This document shows positions 55,342 to 63,814 of a stretch of 64,000 bases of DNA, in pieces (position 1 is the stretch's first letter; each line of letters opens with the position of its first letter). The stretch comes from Bacteroidota bacterium (GTDB lineage: Bacteria > Bacteroidota > Bacteroidia > JACCXN01): contig JACCXN010000055.1 of the NCBI GenBank assembly GCA_013696965.1, positions 16,183-80,182 of the forward strand. Direction: 5' to 3'. The translations under genes and the position numbers were made by a program. The notes beneath the pieces were generated by a model that had not been told where the DNA came from, made no database searches, and worked only from the letters and a program-made list of their open reading frames with translations.

Positions 55342-57066
55342 ATGAAAAATAAAAGTGTAAAATTAGCAATAACAGCCGTTTCAACTGCAATTGTTTTAGC
55401 AGGTTGTGGTGGACTGGGGAAAATGGTTAAGAATTCCAATCAGGTTACTTACGAAGTAACTCCTAAGCCACTGGAAATGCATGGAGACAGTGTTCTCATA
55501 ACCATTAATGGAAAATATCCTCCAAAATTCTTTGCTAAAAAAGCACAGGTAAATATAACACCAACATTAAAATATGGTGATACTGAAAAGGAATTTAAAA
55601 AGGTAAGTTACAAGGGCGAGACTGCAGAGGGTGAAGGTACAGTTATTAATAACGCTTCAGGTGGAGCAATAACTTATACAGATAAAATTCCATATTCATC
55701 TGATATGAGGGTTTCAGAGTTGATGTTAAAATCAACTGCATCTATAAAGACAAAATCAAAAGAATTTCCTGCCGTAAAAATTGGTGATGGTGTAATCGCT
55801 ACACCTGCTTTAGTGATGAATGATGATAAGCCTTCTTTAGGTTCTGATAAATTCACTAAAACTGTTCCAAGAATTGCTGACGCACAAATTCAGTTCGTAA
55901 TTCAACAATCACAGGTAAGATCCACCGAACTTTCAAAGCCGGAAATGAAGTCCTTAGCTGAATTTGTTAAAAATGGACAAAGCAAAGGATTTATTTTTAA
56001 CAATATTGAAATATCCTCTTATGCTTCACCAGATGGAGAAGAGCGTTTAAATGCAGGATTGTCCGAAAGAAGAGCAGAGGAAACTGCAAATTATATTTCT
56101 AAAGAATTCAAGAAGAATAAAGTACAAGCTGCTAATTCTACTGATTTTATTAAGAAGTCATCTACTCCTGAGGATTGGGAAGGATTCAAAAAAGCGATTG
56201 AAAAATCGGATATTCAGGACAAAGATTTAATTCTTCGTGTTCTTACAATGTATTCTGATCCAATACAAAGAGAACAGGAAATTAAAAACATGGCTAAAAC
56301 CTATACTGTAATAGCTGACAAAATACTTCCTGAATTAAGAAGATCAAAAATCAGAATTAATGCAGAAGAGAAAAGCAGATCTGATGAAAAAATAGCTAGC
56401 TTAGTAAGCACAAATCCAGATTCACTTTCAGTAGAAGAAGTTCTTTATTCTGCTACACTTACCAATGATATGGATGCTAAATTGAATATTTATAAAACTG
56501 CTGAACGTATTTATCCTAATGATTGGAGAGGCGCTAATAATGCAGGTTATGTGTTGATGCTTCAAAACAAGTTAAATGATGCTAAAGGCCAATTTGAGAA
56601 AGCAGACAAATTATCTGCAAATAATGCAGTAATTAAAAACAATCTTGGTGTTGTTGCTCATTTGCAAGGTGACAGAAAAAAAGCCGAAGCTTTATACAAA
56701 GAGGCTTCAGCTTCAGATAATAATGCAAAATACAACCTTGGGATAATCAACATTAAGAATGGAGATTATTCAATGGCGGTAACAAATATGAGTGGTACAA
56801 ATACTTTTAACGCAGCCCTTGCAAATACATTAGCAGGAAATAATGATGCAGCTGCCAAAGCAGTTGAAGCTTCTGCGGATAAAGATTCTGCCATTGGTCA
56901 TTATCTTAGAGCAGTTATTGCTGCAAGAGCAGGTGATGCCACACAGGTAGCCAAGAGCTTAAAAGCAGCTGTAAGTAAAGATGCTTCACTTAAAGAAAAA
57001 GCTAAAACTGATCTTGAATTCGCAAAATATAAAACTTCAGCAGAATTTATCTCTGCCTTGAACTAA
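55342..57066 (+). CDS. lipoprotein with OmpA-like and TPR regions
   Basis: The start is ATG 55342 (574 aa): the frame extends 14 codons upstream only through a TTG, and the lipobox LAGC at 19-22 fits this start. Residues about 190-300 hold an OmpA-like peptidoglycan-binding segment (FNNIEISSYASPDGEERLNA ... LSERRAEETANYI). From about 365 to 500 come TPR-like helical repeats (NPDSLSVEEVLYSATLTND, WRGANNAGYVLMLQNKLNDA, NNLGVVAHLQGDRKKAEALY). A role in holding an envelope complex to the cell wall is inferred. A strong terminator follows. Confidence 0.85.
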   Translation: MKNKSVKLAITAVSTAIVLAGCGGLGKMVKNSNQVTYEVTPKPLEMHGDSVLITINGKYPPKFFAKKAQVNITPTLKYGDTEKEFKKVSYKGETAEGEGTVINNASGGAITYTDKIPYSSDMRVSELMLKSTASIKTKSKEFPAVKIGDGVIATPALVMNDDKPSLGSDKFTKTVPRIADAQIQFVIQQSQVRSTELSKPEMKSLAEFVKNGQSKGFIFNNIEISSYASPDGEERLNAGLSERRAEETANYISKEFKKNKVQAANSTDFIKKSSTPEDWEGFKKAIEKSDIQDKDLILRVLTMYSDPIQREQEIKNMAKTYTVIADKILPELRRSKIRINAEEKSRSDEKIASLVSTNPDSLSVEEVLYSATLTNDMDAKLNIYKTAERIYPNDWRGANNAGYVLMLQNKLNDAKGQFEKADKLSANNAVIKNNLGVVAHLQGDRKKAEALYKEASASDNNAKYNLGIINIKNGDYSMAVTNMSGTNTFNAALANTLAGNNDAAAKAVEASADKDSAIGHYLRAVIAARAGDATQVAKSLKAAVSKDASLKEKAKTDLEFAKYKTSAEFISALN

Positions 57067-57086
57067 TATTAATTAAGTTTTTCTTT

Positions 57087-57122
57087 AAAAGGGTGCTTTG
57101 TTTTCAAAGCACCCTTTTTTAT
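57087..57122 (+). terminator. Terminator after the OmpA/TPR lipoprotein
   Basis: GGGTGCTTTG (57091-57100) pairs perfectly with CAAAGCACCC (57105-57114), then a T-run of about eight. Confidence 0.9.
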
Positions 57123-57216
57123 TTACACTTTTTATAAGGTTAAAGTTAATATGCCAGGGAGATAAAATAGGCAATGATTCATATTTGTCTTAAGCCTTAA
57201 CAGCAGTAGGGTTTTC

Positions 57217-57753
57217 TTACAACTTAAGTTTTCTATAGAAATCCCATAACACAATGCCCATGCTAACAGCAATGTTTAATGAATGCTTTGTTCCTGACTG
57301 GGGAATTTCAATACAGCCTAAGCATTGATCTATTATTTGCTGGTCAACTCCTTTTACTTCATTGCCAAACACCAAGGCATATGTTTTTTCTTTTTCAATT
57401 GAAAATTCATTCAGATATTCGCTTTTGTCTACCTGTTCTACAGCCCAGATTTCAGTTTTTTCTGATTTTAACTGATTTATTGCTTCCAGGGTATGCTGGA
57501 AGTATTTCCATTCTACGCTTTTTGTTGCCCCCAGGGCTGTTTTTTCAATTTCTCTGTTCGGAGGATATGCGCTAAAACCACAAATATATACTGCTTTAAT
57601 TAAGAAGGCATCAGCAGTTCTAAAAACTGAACCTATATTATGAGCACTTCTTATATTATCTAAGACAATTATTAAGGGAGTTTTTTCTGCAATTTTAAAT
57701 GCTTCTGGTGATTTTCTTTCTAATTCAGTAGTAGTTAATTTTATTTTTTGCAT
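57217..57753 (-). CDS. SpoU/TrmH-family RNA methyltransferase
   Basis: A knotted SAM-dependent RNA 2'-O-methyltransferase of 178 aa. Motif 1 is LDNIRSAHNIGSVFRTADAF, motif 2 LVFGNEVKGVD, and motif 3 IPQSGTKHSLNIAVSMGIVL. The target may be tRNA or 23S rRNA and cannot be told. It starts 15 bases after the DUF6787 gene on the same strand, so the two form a short unit. Confidence 0.93.
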   Translation of the reverse strand: MQKIKLTTTELERKSPEAFKIAEKTPLIIVLDNIRSAHNIGSVFRTADAFLIKAVYICGFSAYPPNREIEKTALGATKSVEWKYFQHTLEAINQLKSEKTEIWAVEQVDKSEYLNEFSIEKEKTYALVFGNEVKGVDQQIIDQCLGCIEIPQSGTKHSLNIAVSMGIVLWDFYRKLKL

Positions 57754-57767
57754 CCCTATATTCTAAT

Positions 57768-58082
57768 TTATTTGATGTTTATCCTTAGGATTCTTGCCAA
57801 CATTTTCTTTTCAATATTCCAGAAAAAAGCAAACTGACCACAAAGTGTTCCGAATATAATTAACAGTATCTGATAAATAGGGAAAATTGTAAAAATCCTT
57901 AAAGGCCAATAAATAAAAGGTTTAAGTGTGTTGTGGATTCCAAGAAAATCCAAAACAGGAGCAGCTAATTTTACTGAAGTAGATCCTGTAACAGCAAAAA
58001 CAAAACAAATTACCAGTACTTGCCAATTGCTATTGATTCCCCATTTTTCTTTTAGTCGGGTAATGATTTTATTTTCTGCCAT
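57768..58082 (-). CDS. DUF6787-family membrane protein
   Basis: A 104-aa protein with two to three hydrophobic helices (WQVLVICFVFAVTGSTSVKL, RIFTIFPIYQILLIIFGTLC) and the conserved-looking end GQFAFFWNIEKKMLARI. I recognise it as DUF6787, small Bacteroidota membrane proteins of unknown function. Start MAENK at 58082 is preferred over an ATG at 58112, which lies in a -7 promoter box. Confidence 0.75.
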   Translation of the reverse strand: MAENKIITRLKEKWGINSNWQVLVICFVFAVTGSTSVKLAAPVLDFLGIHNTLKPFIYWPLRIFTIFPIYQILLIIFGTLCGQFAFFWNIEKKMLARILRINIK

Positions 58083-58109
58083 CGGGGATTTTTCTTTTAA
58101 ACTATAAAA

Positions 58110-58117
58110 CAAATGTA
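58110..58117 (-). promoter_or_regulatory. -7 promoter box for the DUF6787-methyltransferase unit
   Basis: CAAATGTA on the plus strand is TACATTTG on the minus strand, matching TAnnTTTG and lying about 28 bases before the chosen ATG. Confidence 0.5.
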
Positions 58118-58391
58118 GTATGATTAATCCTTTTTCTATAAAGAAGTAAATATTATATTATTGTTAATGCTTTTATTTATACTGAATTCTAGTTTTAATT
58201 AATGCATGATCTTTTTTTAATAGGCTTGTTAAATACGACTTTCGGAGTTTTTTTTATTCTACTCCTTTTAAATGCCTGTGTTAATCACAGTTCGAATTAA
58301 AAACAGGTGCAATTATTTTGCAAAAATAATTGCTCAAAATAAAATAAAATGTAAATTTGAAATTTATATATAAATTAACTTTAATAATCTT

Positions 58392-58625
58392 ATGAAAATG
58401 AAAACTACCAAAATGCTTGCTATTGTGGCTATATTCGTAGCCGGATTAACTTTTACTTCTTGTAAAAAATGTATTGAATGCACTGTTTCTTTTAGTGGAT
58501 ATAATGGTTCAGATACAGAATGTTATGAAAACAACAAGGCTATGAAAGCTGAAAAAGCAGAAATTGACAAAGATTGTGAAGAAATTAATAAGAATGGCGG
58601 AACATGTAAATGTAAAGCTGTTTAA
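58392..58625 (+). CDS. small cysteine-rich lipoprotein (77 aa)
   Basis: Signal plus lipobox (FTSC, lipid anchor at C24), then only 53 residues with six more cysteines (C27, C30, C44, C62, C72, C74), a CxC at the end (CKCKAV). The pattern suggests a disulfide-bonded or metal-binding periplasmic domain. No family is recognised. A terminator follows at 58655-58682, and mutS begins after it. Confidence 0.7.
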   Translation: MKMKTTKMLAIVAIFVAGLTFTSCKKCIECTVSFSGYNGSDTECYENNKAMKAEKAEIDKDCEEINKNGGTCKCKAV

Positions 58626-58652
58626 TACTAAGTAGAGCATTTTTTTATTTTG

Positions 58653-58684
58653 ACAAAAAAACTCCCTTAGGGAGTTTTTTTGTT
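58653..58684 (+). terminator. Terminator after the Cys-rich lipoprotein
   Basis: AAAAACTCCC and GGGAGTTTTT form a stem over a 3-base loop, flanked by A- and T-runs, at about 58655-58682. Confidence 0.8.
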
Positions 58685-58799
58685 TTTAGTAATTCACAAC
58701 AAGAATAAAAAGAATAGTATCCATTGATATTTATAAACCCTGTTTTATTAAAATGGTTATTAAAATATCCTTCTTACCTTAGCAAAAAAGGAAATTAAA

Positions 58800-61418
58800 T
58801 TGACAGAAAAGAAAAGCATAGCAGTTGAAACTCCTCTTATGAAGCAGTTTAATGCCATAAAAGCAAAATATCCTGATGCATTATTGCTTTTTAGGGTAGG
58901 AGATTTTTATGAGACATTTGGAGAGGATGCGGTAAAAACTGCAAATATTTTAGGGATTGTTCTTACTAAAAGGGCTAATGGATCTGCAAGCTTCATTGAT
59001 TTAGCTGGTTTTCCTCATCATTCCCTTGATGTGTATTTGCCAAAATTAGTCAGGGCAGGACAGAGGGTTGCAATTTGCGATCAATTGGAAGATCCTAAAT
59101 TAACAAAGACAATTGTTAAAAGAGGAGTAACAGAACTCGTTACCCCTGGGGTTTCCTATAATGATAAGGTATTAGACCACAAGAGCAATAATTTTTTGGC
59201 CAGCATTCACTTTAATGGGCAGGAGAAGCAAGTAGGAGTTGCATTTTTAGATGTTTCTACCGGAGAGTTCTTTACTGCTCAAGGATCTATTGAATATCTT
59301 GATAAACTATTACAAAGCTTCAATCCCAGTGAGGTGCTTTTTCAAAAAAACGCTCAAAAACAGTTCAAAAACTATTTTGGTGATCGATTCTATACCTACA
59401 CTTTGGATGAATGGATTTTTGCTCCTGAATATACAACAGAATTGTTGTTAAAACATTTTGGAACTAAATCTTTAAAAGGATTTGGTGTTGAAAATGTAAC
59501 CAATGGTACAATTGCAGCAGGTGCAGCATTGCATTATCTTTCAGCAACCAATCACAATCAAACTGCTCATATTTCTAAATTGACCAGGATTGAAGAGGCA
59601 AATTTTGTTTGGCTTGACAGATTTACAATCCGTAACCTGGAATTGTTTTCTTCAGCTAATCCTGATGCTGTAACACTTATTGATGTTATTGATCATACAG
59701 TATCTCCAATGGGCTCTCGCATGCTTAAACGGTGGCTAGCCCTCCCTTTAAAAGAACTCCAACCAATTGAAGAAAGACTGGAGGTAGTTCAACATTTTTT
59801 TGATCATTCTGATTTTTATGCTTCAATACGTAACCAGGTTCAACAAACAGGGGATTTGGAAAGAATTATTTCCAAAGTTTCAGCCTCCAGAATTAATCCT
59901 AGGGAAACTGTTCAGTTAAAAAGATCATTGGAAGCGGTATTGGAAATAAAAAATTTGTGTTCCACCTCTAATAATGCCCAGCTTGTTAAGCTCTCAGAAC
60001 AATTCAACAGTTGCAATTTTATAAGGGGAAAAATTGGACGTGAACTGGTTACCGATCCTCCCGTATTGCTACATAAAGGAGGAGTGATTGCAAATGGAGT
60101 AAACGAAGAATTGGATGAACTAAGGAAAATTTCCTATTCAGGAAAGGATTATCTGCTGCAAATTCAAAAACGGGAAATGGAAAAAACAGGAATATCTTCT
60201 CTTAAAATTTCCTACAACAATGTTTTTGGATATTACCTTGAAGTTACGAATTCCCATAAAAACAAAGTTCCTGTAGAGTGGATTCGAAAACAAACATTGG
60301 TAAATGCAGAGCGGTATATTACAGAAGAACTTAAACAATACGAAGAAAAGATTTTAGGTGCGGAAGAAAAAATACTTGCAATTGAAACCAGGTTATATAC
60401 TGATTTGGTCCTTAGTTTGGCAGATTATATTATTCCAGTCCAATTAAACGCCTCACTTGTTGCAAGACTTGATTGTTTGATTTCCTTTGCTGAGATTGCC
60501 AAAAAAAACAATTACGTTAGGCCCAATTTAAATAATTCTGCTGTAATTGATATAAAAAAAGGCCGTCATCCTGTAATTGAAAAGCAATTAGCAGTTGGGG
60601 AAGAGTATGTTCCAAATGATGTACTCTTAGATCCACAGGAACAGCAGATCATGATTATCACTGGTCCTAATATGTCCGGGAAATCAGCTTTATTGCGTCA
60701 AACAGCCCTCATTACATTGCTTGCTCAAATAGGAAGCTTTGTTCCTGCTGAATCTGCCCAAATTGGTTTGGTGGATAAAATATTTACACGGGTTGGAGCA
60801 TCAGATAATATTTCCTCCGGAGAATCGACCTTTATGGTTGAAATGAATGAAACAGCTAGCATATTAAATAACCTTTCTGATAGGAGTTTAATTTTACTGG
60901 ATGAAATTGGTAGAGGAACAAGTACTTATGATGGAATTTCCATAGCCTGGGCCATTGCTGAGTTTTTGCATGAGCACCCTTCAGCAAGAGCAAAAACACT
61001 TTTTGCCACACATTACCATGAACTCAATGACATGGCTGAAATATTTAACAGGATTAAAAATTTCAATGTATCAATAAAAGAAATAAGCAATAAAATAATC
61101 TTCTTAAGAAAACTGGTAGAGGGGGGTAGTGAACATAGTTTTGGAATTCATGTTGCCCGTATGGCTGGCATGCCAAAAAGGGTAATTCAAAGAGCAACAG
61201 AAATTTTACAAAAGCTCGAAGTAAGTCATAGCTCCACAGGAGATAAAAAAGAAAAAAAGGCAAAGGTGGATGATAATTTCCAATTGAGTTTTTTCCAACT
61301 TGATGATCCTATATTAACCCAAATTAAGGATGAAATTGTAAATACCGATATTAATACACTTACTCCTGTTGAGGCATTAATGAAATTAAACGACATTAAA
61401 AAATTATTAGTCAGGTAA
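58800..61418 (+). CDS. mutS: DNA mismatch repair protein MutS
   Basis: MutS recognises mismatches and recruits MutL. The 872-aa protein has the conserved mismatch-reading opening [20 protein letters not shown] and [14 protein letters not shown] near residue 31. The clamp and core domains follow, then Walker [10 protein letters not shown] near 620 and a [12 protein letters not shown] Walker B, then the C-terminal [12 protein letters not shown] region. The start is an unusual TTG: no in-frame ATG occurs between the upstream stop at 58761 and the conserved TPLMKQF, so the TTG at 58800 is the only choice that keeps the family N-terminus. Confidence 0.96.
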   Translation: MTEKKSIAVETPLMKQFNAIKAKYPDALLLFRVGDFYETFGEDAVKTANILGIVLTKRANGSASFIDLAGFPHHSLDVYLPKLVRAGQRVAICDQLEDPKLTKTIVKRGVTELVTPGVSYNDKVLDHKSNNFLASIHFNGQEKQVGVAFLDVSTGEFFTAQGSIEYLDKLLQSFNPSEVLFQKNAQKQFKNYFGDRFYTYTLDEWIFAPEYTTELLLKHFGTKSLKGFGVENVTNGTIAAGAALHYLSATNHNQTAHISKLTRIEEANFVWLDRFTIRNLELFSSANPDAVTLIDVIDHTVSPMGSRMLKRWLALPLKELQPIEERLEVVQHFFDHSDFYASIRNQVQQTGDLERIISKVSASRINPRETVQLKRSLEAVLEIKNLCSTSNNAQLVKLSEQFNSCNFIRGKIGRELVTDPPVLLHKGGVIANGVNEELDELRKISYSGKDYLLQIQKREMEKTGISSLKISYNNVFGYYLEVTNSHKNKVPVEWIRKQTLVNAERYITEELKQYEEKILGAEEKILAIETRLYTDLVLSLADYIIPVQLNASLVARLDCLISFAEIAKKNNYVRPNLNNSAVIDIKKGRHPVIEKQLAVGEEYVPNDVLLDPQEQQIMIITGPNMSGKSALLRQTALITLLAQIGSFVPAESAQIGLVDKIFTRVGASDNISSGESTFMVEMNETASILNNLSDRSLILLDEIGRGTSTYDGISIAWAIAEFLHEHPSARAKTLFATHYHELNDMAEIFNRIKNFNVSIKEISNKIIFLRKLVEGGSEHSFGIHVARMAGMPKRVIQRATEILQKLEVSHSSTGDKKEKKAKVDDNFQLSFFQLDDPILTQIKDEIVNTDINTLTPVEALMKLNDIKKLLVR

Positions 61419-61483
61419 TTACAGCTATAGAATAGAATAATAAAAAAAATAAAAATTTCGAGCAAAAATATTCGTTTTTGTTT

Positions 61484-61491
61484 TATATTTG
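61484..61491 (+). promoter_or_regulatory. -7 promoter box for tRNA-Gly and tRNA-Leu
   Basis: TATATTTG matches TAnnTTTG about 57 bases before tRNA-Gly; the two tRNAs are only 35 bases apart and probably share a transcript. Confidence 0.55.
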
Positions 61492-61547
61492 CATCCCAAA
61501 ATAAATCAACAAAGGTTGATGGTTGGATTGAAATTTTGATTAGAAAA

Positions 61548-61620
61548 GCGAAAGTAGCTCAGTTGGTAGAGCGCGACCTTGCCAAGGTCGAGGTCGCCGG
61601 TTCGAACCCGGTCTTTCGCT
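61548..61620 (+). tRNA. tRNA-Gly(GCC)
   Basis: A 73-base cloverleaf with acceptor arms GCGAAAG/CTTTCGC and discriminator T. Anticodon stem CGACC/GGTCG closes loop TTGCCAA, so the anticodon is GCC. T-arm GGTTCGAACCC is intact. CCA is not encoded. Confidence 0.97.
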
Positions 61621-61655
61621 CTTTTTTTATTACCAACTGCATTTAATTTGCAGAT

Positions 61656-61740
61656 GCTTGGATGGTGGAATTGGTAGACACGCAGGACTTAAAATCCTGT
61701 GACCATTGCGGTCGTGCGGGTTCAAGTCCCGCTCCGAGTA
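61656..61740 (+). tRNA. tRNA-Leu(UAA)
   Basis: An 85-base class II tRNA: acceptor GCTTGGA pairs with TCCGAGT including two wobble pairs, discriminator A. Anticodon stem CAGGA/TCCTG, loop CTTAAAA, anticodon TAA. A long variable arm and T-arm GGGTTCAAGTCCC are present. Everything after it has the look of an integrated element. Confidence 0.96.
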
Positions 61741-61743
61741 CAT

Positions 61744-61776
61744 TGAAAGGCAAGCTTTTAAGCTTGCCTTTTTTGG
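61744..61776 (+). terminator. Terminator after tRNA-Leu(UAA)
   Basis: AAAGGCAAGCTT (61746-61757) pairs with AAGCTTGCCTTT (61760-61771), then T residues. Confidence 0.8.
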
Positions 61777-61803
61777 TTTAAAAAAGATCGGTTTTTTTGA
61801 CGG

Positions 61804-61834
61804 GTCAAACATAGGTCAAACAAATTTGTCAAAT
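61804..61834. repeat. short direct repeats GTCAAA(C/T)
   Basis: GTCAAAC at 61804-61810, GTCAAAC at 61815-61821 and GTCAAAT at 61828-61834, spaced 11 and 13 bases start to start. They lie 64 bases from the end of tRNA-Leu(UAA). Their place suggests protein-binding sites of an integrase attachment region, but that is inference. Confidence 0.4.
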
Positions 61835-62132
61835 AGACCTTTTTTCATTCTCCTTCTTGTTTATAAACTCACCTTAATAACTTCTGACCCATTAAGGTTG
61901 AATAATAGAAATAAACCTCTAAAGAATCTTTAAAGTGTGCCTTCTGCATACAAACCTACCACTCTTGAGCACCTGAAAGCATAGAATTGTCATAAATGAT
62001 GCTATGGTTTGATCCATTTTTTATTTTTTGTTCCTCAAATAGCCAACATTTCAAACCTGTTATTAACTTCTTGTTAAAACTCTCCTCTCTATTTAAGCTT
62101 TAAAAATAAAGGGTAATAGTTTCATTCACTTA

Positions 62133-62162
62133 TTTTTCTTTACAAAAGCGTGTAAAGAAAAA
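62133..62162. repeat. perfect 12-base hairpin in the island edge
   Basis: TTTTTCTTTACA (62133-62144) pairs with TGTAAAGAAAAA (62151-62162) over the 6-base loop AAAGCG. No T-run follows on the plus strand. Confidence 0.6.
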
Positions 62163-62476
62163 AGCATTAAAAAAAAATTTCGGTGTCGATTATTATCCTA
62201 GGTTAGCGGCATGTATTTTTTCAAACACTTTTACACTTTTTCTAATTTTTATCCTCTGAAGGATATCCTGAATTTTGATAAGGAGGGAGTCCGCACTCAA
62301 AAGAAAACAACCTTAAAACTATATTTTCTTTTCTGGGAAGATTTTATGATAGAAAATTTCCAAAATAACAAGGCTATTAAAAAGATGCTCTGTATATATA
62401 ATGCGGTTTCAAAGCCAATCCATTTTTCATCTAAATATTCACTTCTTCGGAAAAACATATATCAAAATTTACTTCA

Positions 62477-62764
62477 ATGGATGTGATAGTGATTGACTCT
62501 GAAGCTTTTGATGCGCTGAAGATAGAATTTAAAACCTACGTAAAGCAAGCAGTTGCTGAAGCCTTAGCAGAAAAAAAAGCTGCTGAAGATTCTGATTGGA
62601 TATCTATTGAAGTTGCTCAAATCTTACTTCCATTCAAATCAAAAACTTCCTGGCAAAAATTACGGGATACCAGTACAATTAAATTCACTCAGTTTGGGAG
62701 AAAGATTATGTATTCCAGGAAGAGCATCCTTGAATACTTAAATAGCAACAAGATTAAATTTTAA
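62477..62764 (+). CDS. helix-turn-helix (excisionase-like, HTH_17) DNA-binding protein
   Basis: A 95-aa protein. Residues 8-37 form a charged amphipathic helix, and residues 40-92 are an HTH_17-type winged helix (DWISIEVAQILLPFKSKTSW, then KFTQFGRKIMYSRKSILEYL). Proteins of this type in Bacteroidota mobile elements act as excisionases or regulators beside integrases. No integrase gene lies in the window. Confidence 0.75.
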   Translation: MDVIVIDSEAFDALKIEFKTYVKQAVAEALAEKKAAEDSDWISIEVAQILLPFKSKTSWQKLRDTSTIKFTQFGRKIMYSRKSILEYLNSNKIKF

Positions 62765-62768
62765 TACA

Positions 62769-63134
62769 ATGAAAAAGACAATAAAGAAATGCGAAAATCC
62801 TGCCTGCGATTAATCATTAGAATCTAAAAATCCTAAAAAGAAATTTTGTGATCTGGAATGTAAAAATATGGCTGCTTATTTAAACAAGCTCAGAAATTAT
62901 AATTGGGAAGTAATGAAGCAAAAAGCAAGGCAAAAAAATATTTTGATACTGGAGAATCTAATAGCTAGAGGATTCAATAAAACAAATGAAAAAGAATTGA
63001 GAAAAATGGGATTTGATGCTACGGCAGCATATTTGCATTTGAAAGATAAAGAGGGTCAAAAAGTTTTTAGATATGGCAACATAGGGATACGCCAATCATC
63101 AAATTTAGAATTTGAAATATTTCATGTAAAATAA
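62769..63134 (+). pseudogene. zinc-ribbon protein gene broken by an in-frame stop
   Basis: ATG at 62769 opens a frame that reads KKCENPACD and then TAA at 62811-62813. The same frame continues without a shift: SLESKNPKKKFCDLECKN, and on to the stop at 63134. Together the parts give two cysteine pairs, CENPAC and FCDLEC, of a short treble-clef or zinc-ribbon domain, followed by about 85 basic residues. The downstream part alone (ATG 62868, 88 aa) would lack the first pair. One substitution or a sequencing error would explain it; function of the family is unknown to me. Confidence 0.7.
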
Positions 63135-63144
63135 TAAATATATT

Positions 63145-63432
63145 ATGTCAGAATATACGGCAACAGCATTATTTGACCAGTTTCCAGTCATTGAGCCATC
63201 ATTGTCAATAACTCCTGCAATTCAAAAAGTGGCGCCAGTTCCAACAGATTTTCCTGAGGTTGTATTTTCAAATATGTTACCTGGAATTGACCAAAAGAAA
63301 AATGACAATACTATAAAAGATCTAATTATTGGAGGTGCCATAGTTATATGCTTACTTGCAACAATATACATTCATTACCAGAAAATGGACAGGAAGAAAA
63401 GTTATGCAGCCTGCTTAAAAAGAGAAAATTGA
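63145..63432 (+). CDS. small single-pass membrane protein (95 aa)
   Basis: Proline-rich N-terminal half without a signal, then one hydrophobic helix near residues 58-76 (IKDLIIGGAIVICLLATIYI) and a basic end (QKMDRKKSYAACLKREN). It starts 11 bases after the broken zinc-ribbon gene and may share its transcript. No family recognised; typical of mobile-element cargo. Confidence 0.6.
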   Translation: MSEYTATALFDQFPVIEPSLSITPAIQKVAPVPTDFPEVVFSNMLPGIDQKKNDNTIKDLIIGGAIVICLLATIYIHYQKMDRKKSYAACLKREN

Positions 63433-63814
63433 TTTCCGTTTCCCCACCGGATTCATTAAAATGTCAATTATCGCAAATAAGGAAAAACGCTGAACAGTCA
63501 ATTTTAATGGAGTTTAGGAGGAATGTCGAAAAAAGGTGTATTAATTATAAGAACAATTATAGAAAATACTGATTAACTGGAAGAAAAATAGTTCAAATAC
63601 AATTGAGTTCCTTCATCGCAATGAAAAAAACCGTAATTAGCTATTTTGAAGTTAATAACGGTTTTTTATTTGCTTGCTTTCCCTGCGTTTTCCACACAAG
63701 TTTTATTTTAAACATAGTTATTCAAAATAAAATTATTAAAAAATGGTATCCCCCCGGCCAACTACATCTTGCCTAACCCCATCATTTTCCTGAGTTTTGC
63801 CAAAAAAACAAATC
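63433..63814. other. gap before the IS66-type element, with a terminator
   Basis: No supported gene. A hairpin terminator lies at 63624-63669. The insertion element's left end should be in the last 80 bases or so; GTATCCCCCCGG at about 63743 is a candidate edge, but no matching right end is in the window. Confidence 0.5.
63624..63669 (+). terminator. Terminator after the small membrane protein
   Basis: AAAAAACCGTAATTAG and GTTAATAACGGTTTTTT form a long stem with one or two mismatches, ending in T-run. Confidence 0.7.

Larger units (their letters stand above)
61777..62476. other. gene-poor stretch after tRNA-Leu(UAA)
   Basis: About 700 bases with no convincing gene. It holds three spaced GTCAAA-type direct repeats at 61804-61834 and a 12-base perfect hairpin at 62133-62162. 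A 91-codon frame at 62211-62486 has a composition unlike a real protein and overlaps the next gene. Confidence 0.6.

Noticed and set aside
61630-61812. 60-codon minus-strand frame across tRNA-Leu(UAA)
   Set aside because: It is the well-known antisense reading of tRNA-Leu genes (ERDLNPHDRNGHRILSP) and does not encode a protein.
61706-61933. 75-codon plus-strand frame starting inside tRNA-Leu(UAA)
   Set aside because: Starts within the tRNA and has no protein-like composition; chance frame.
62211-62486. 91-codon plus-strand frame before the HTH gene
   Set aside because: Composition is dominated by F, K and N, it overlaps the better-supported HTH gene, and no family pattern is seen.
63348-63572. 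74-codon frame overlapping the small membrane protein
   Set aside because: Out of frame with a better-supported gene for 85 bases, no domain pattern; left out.
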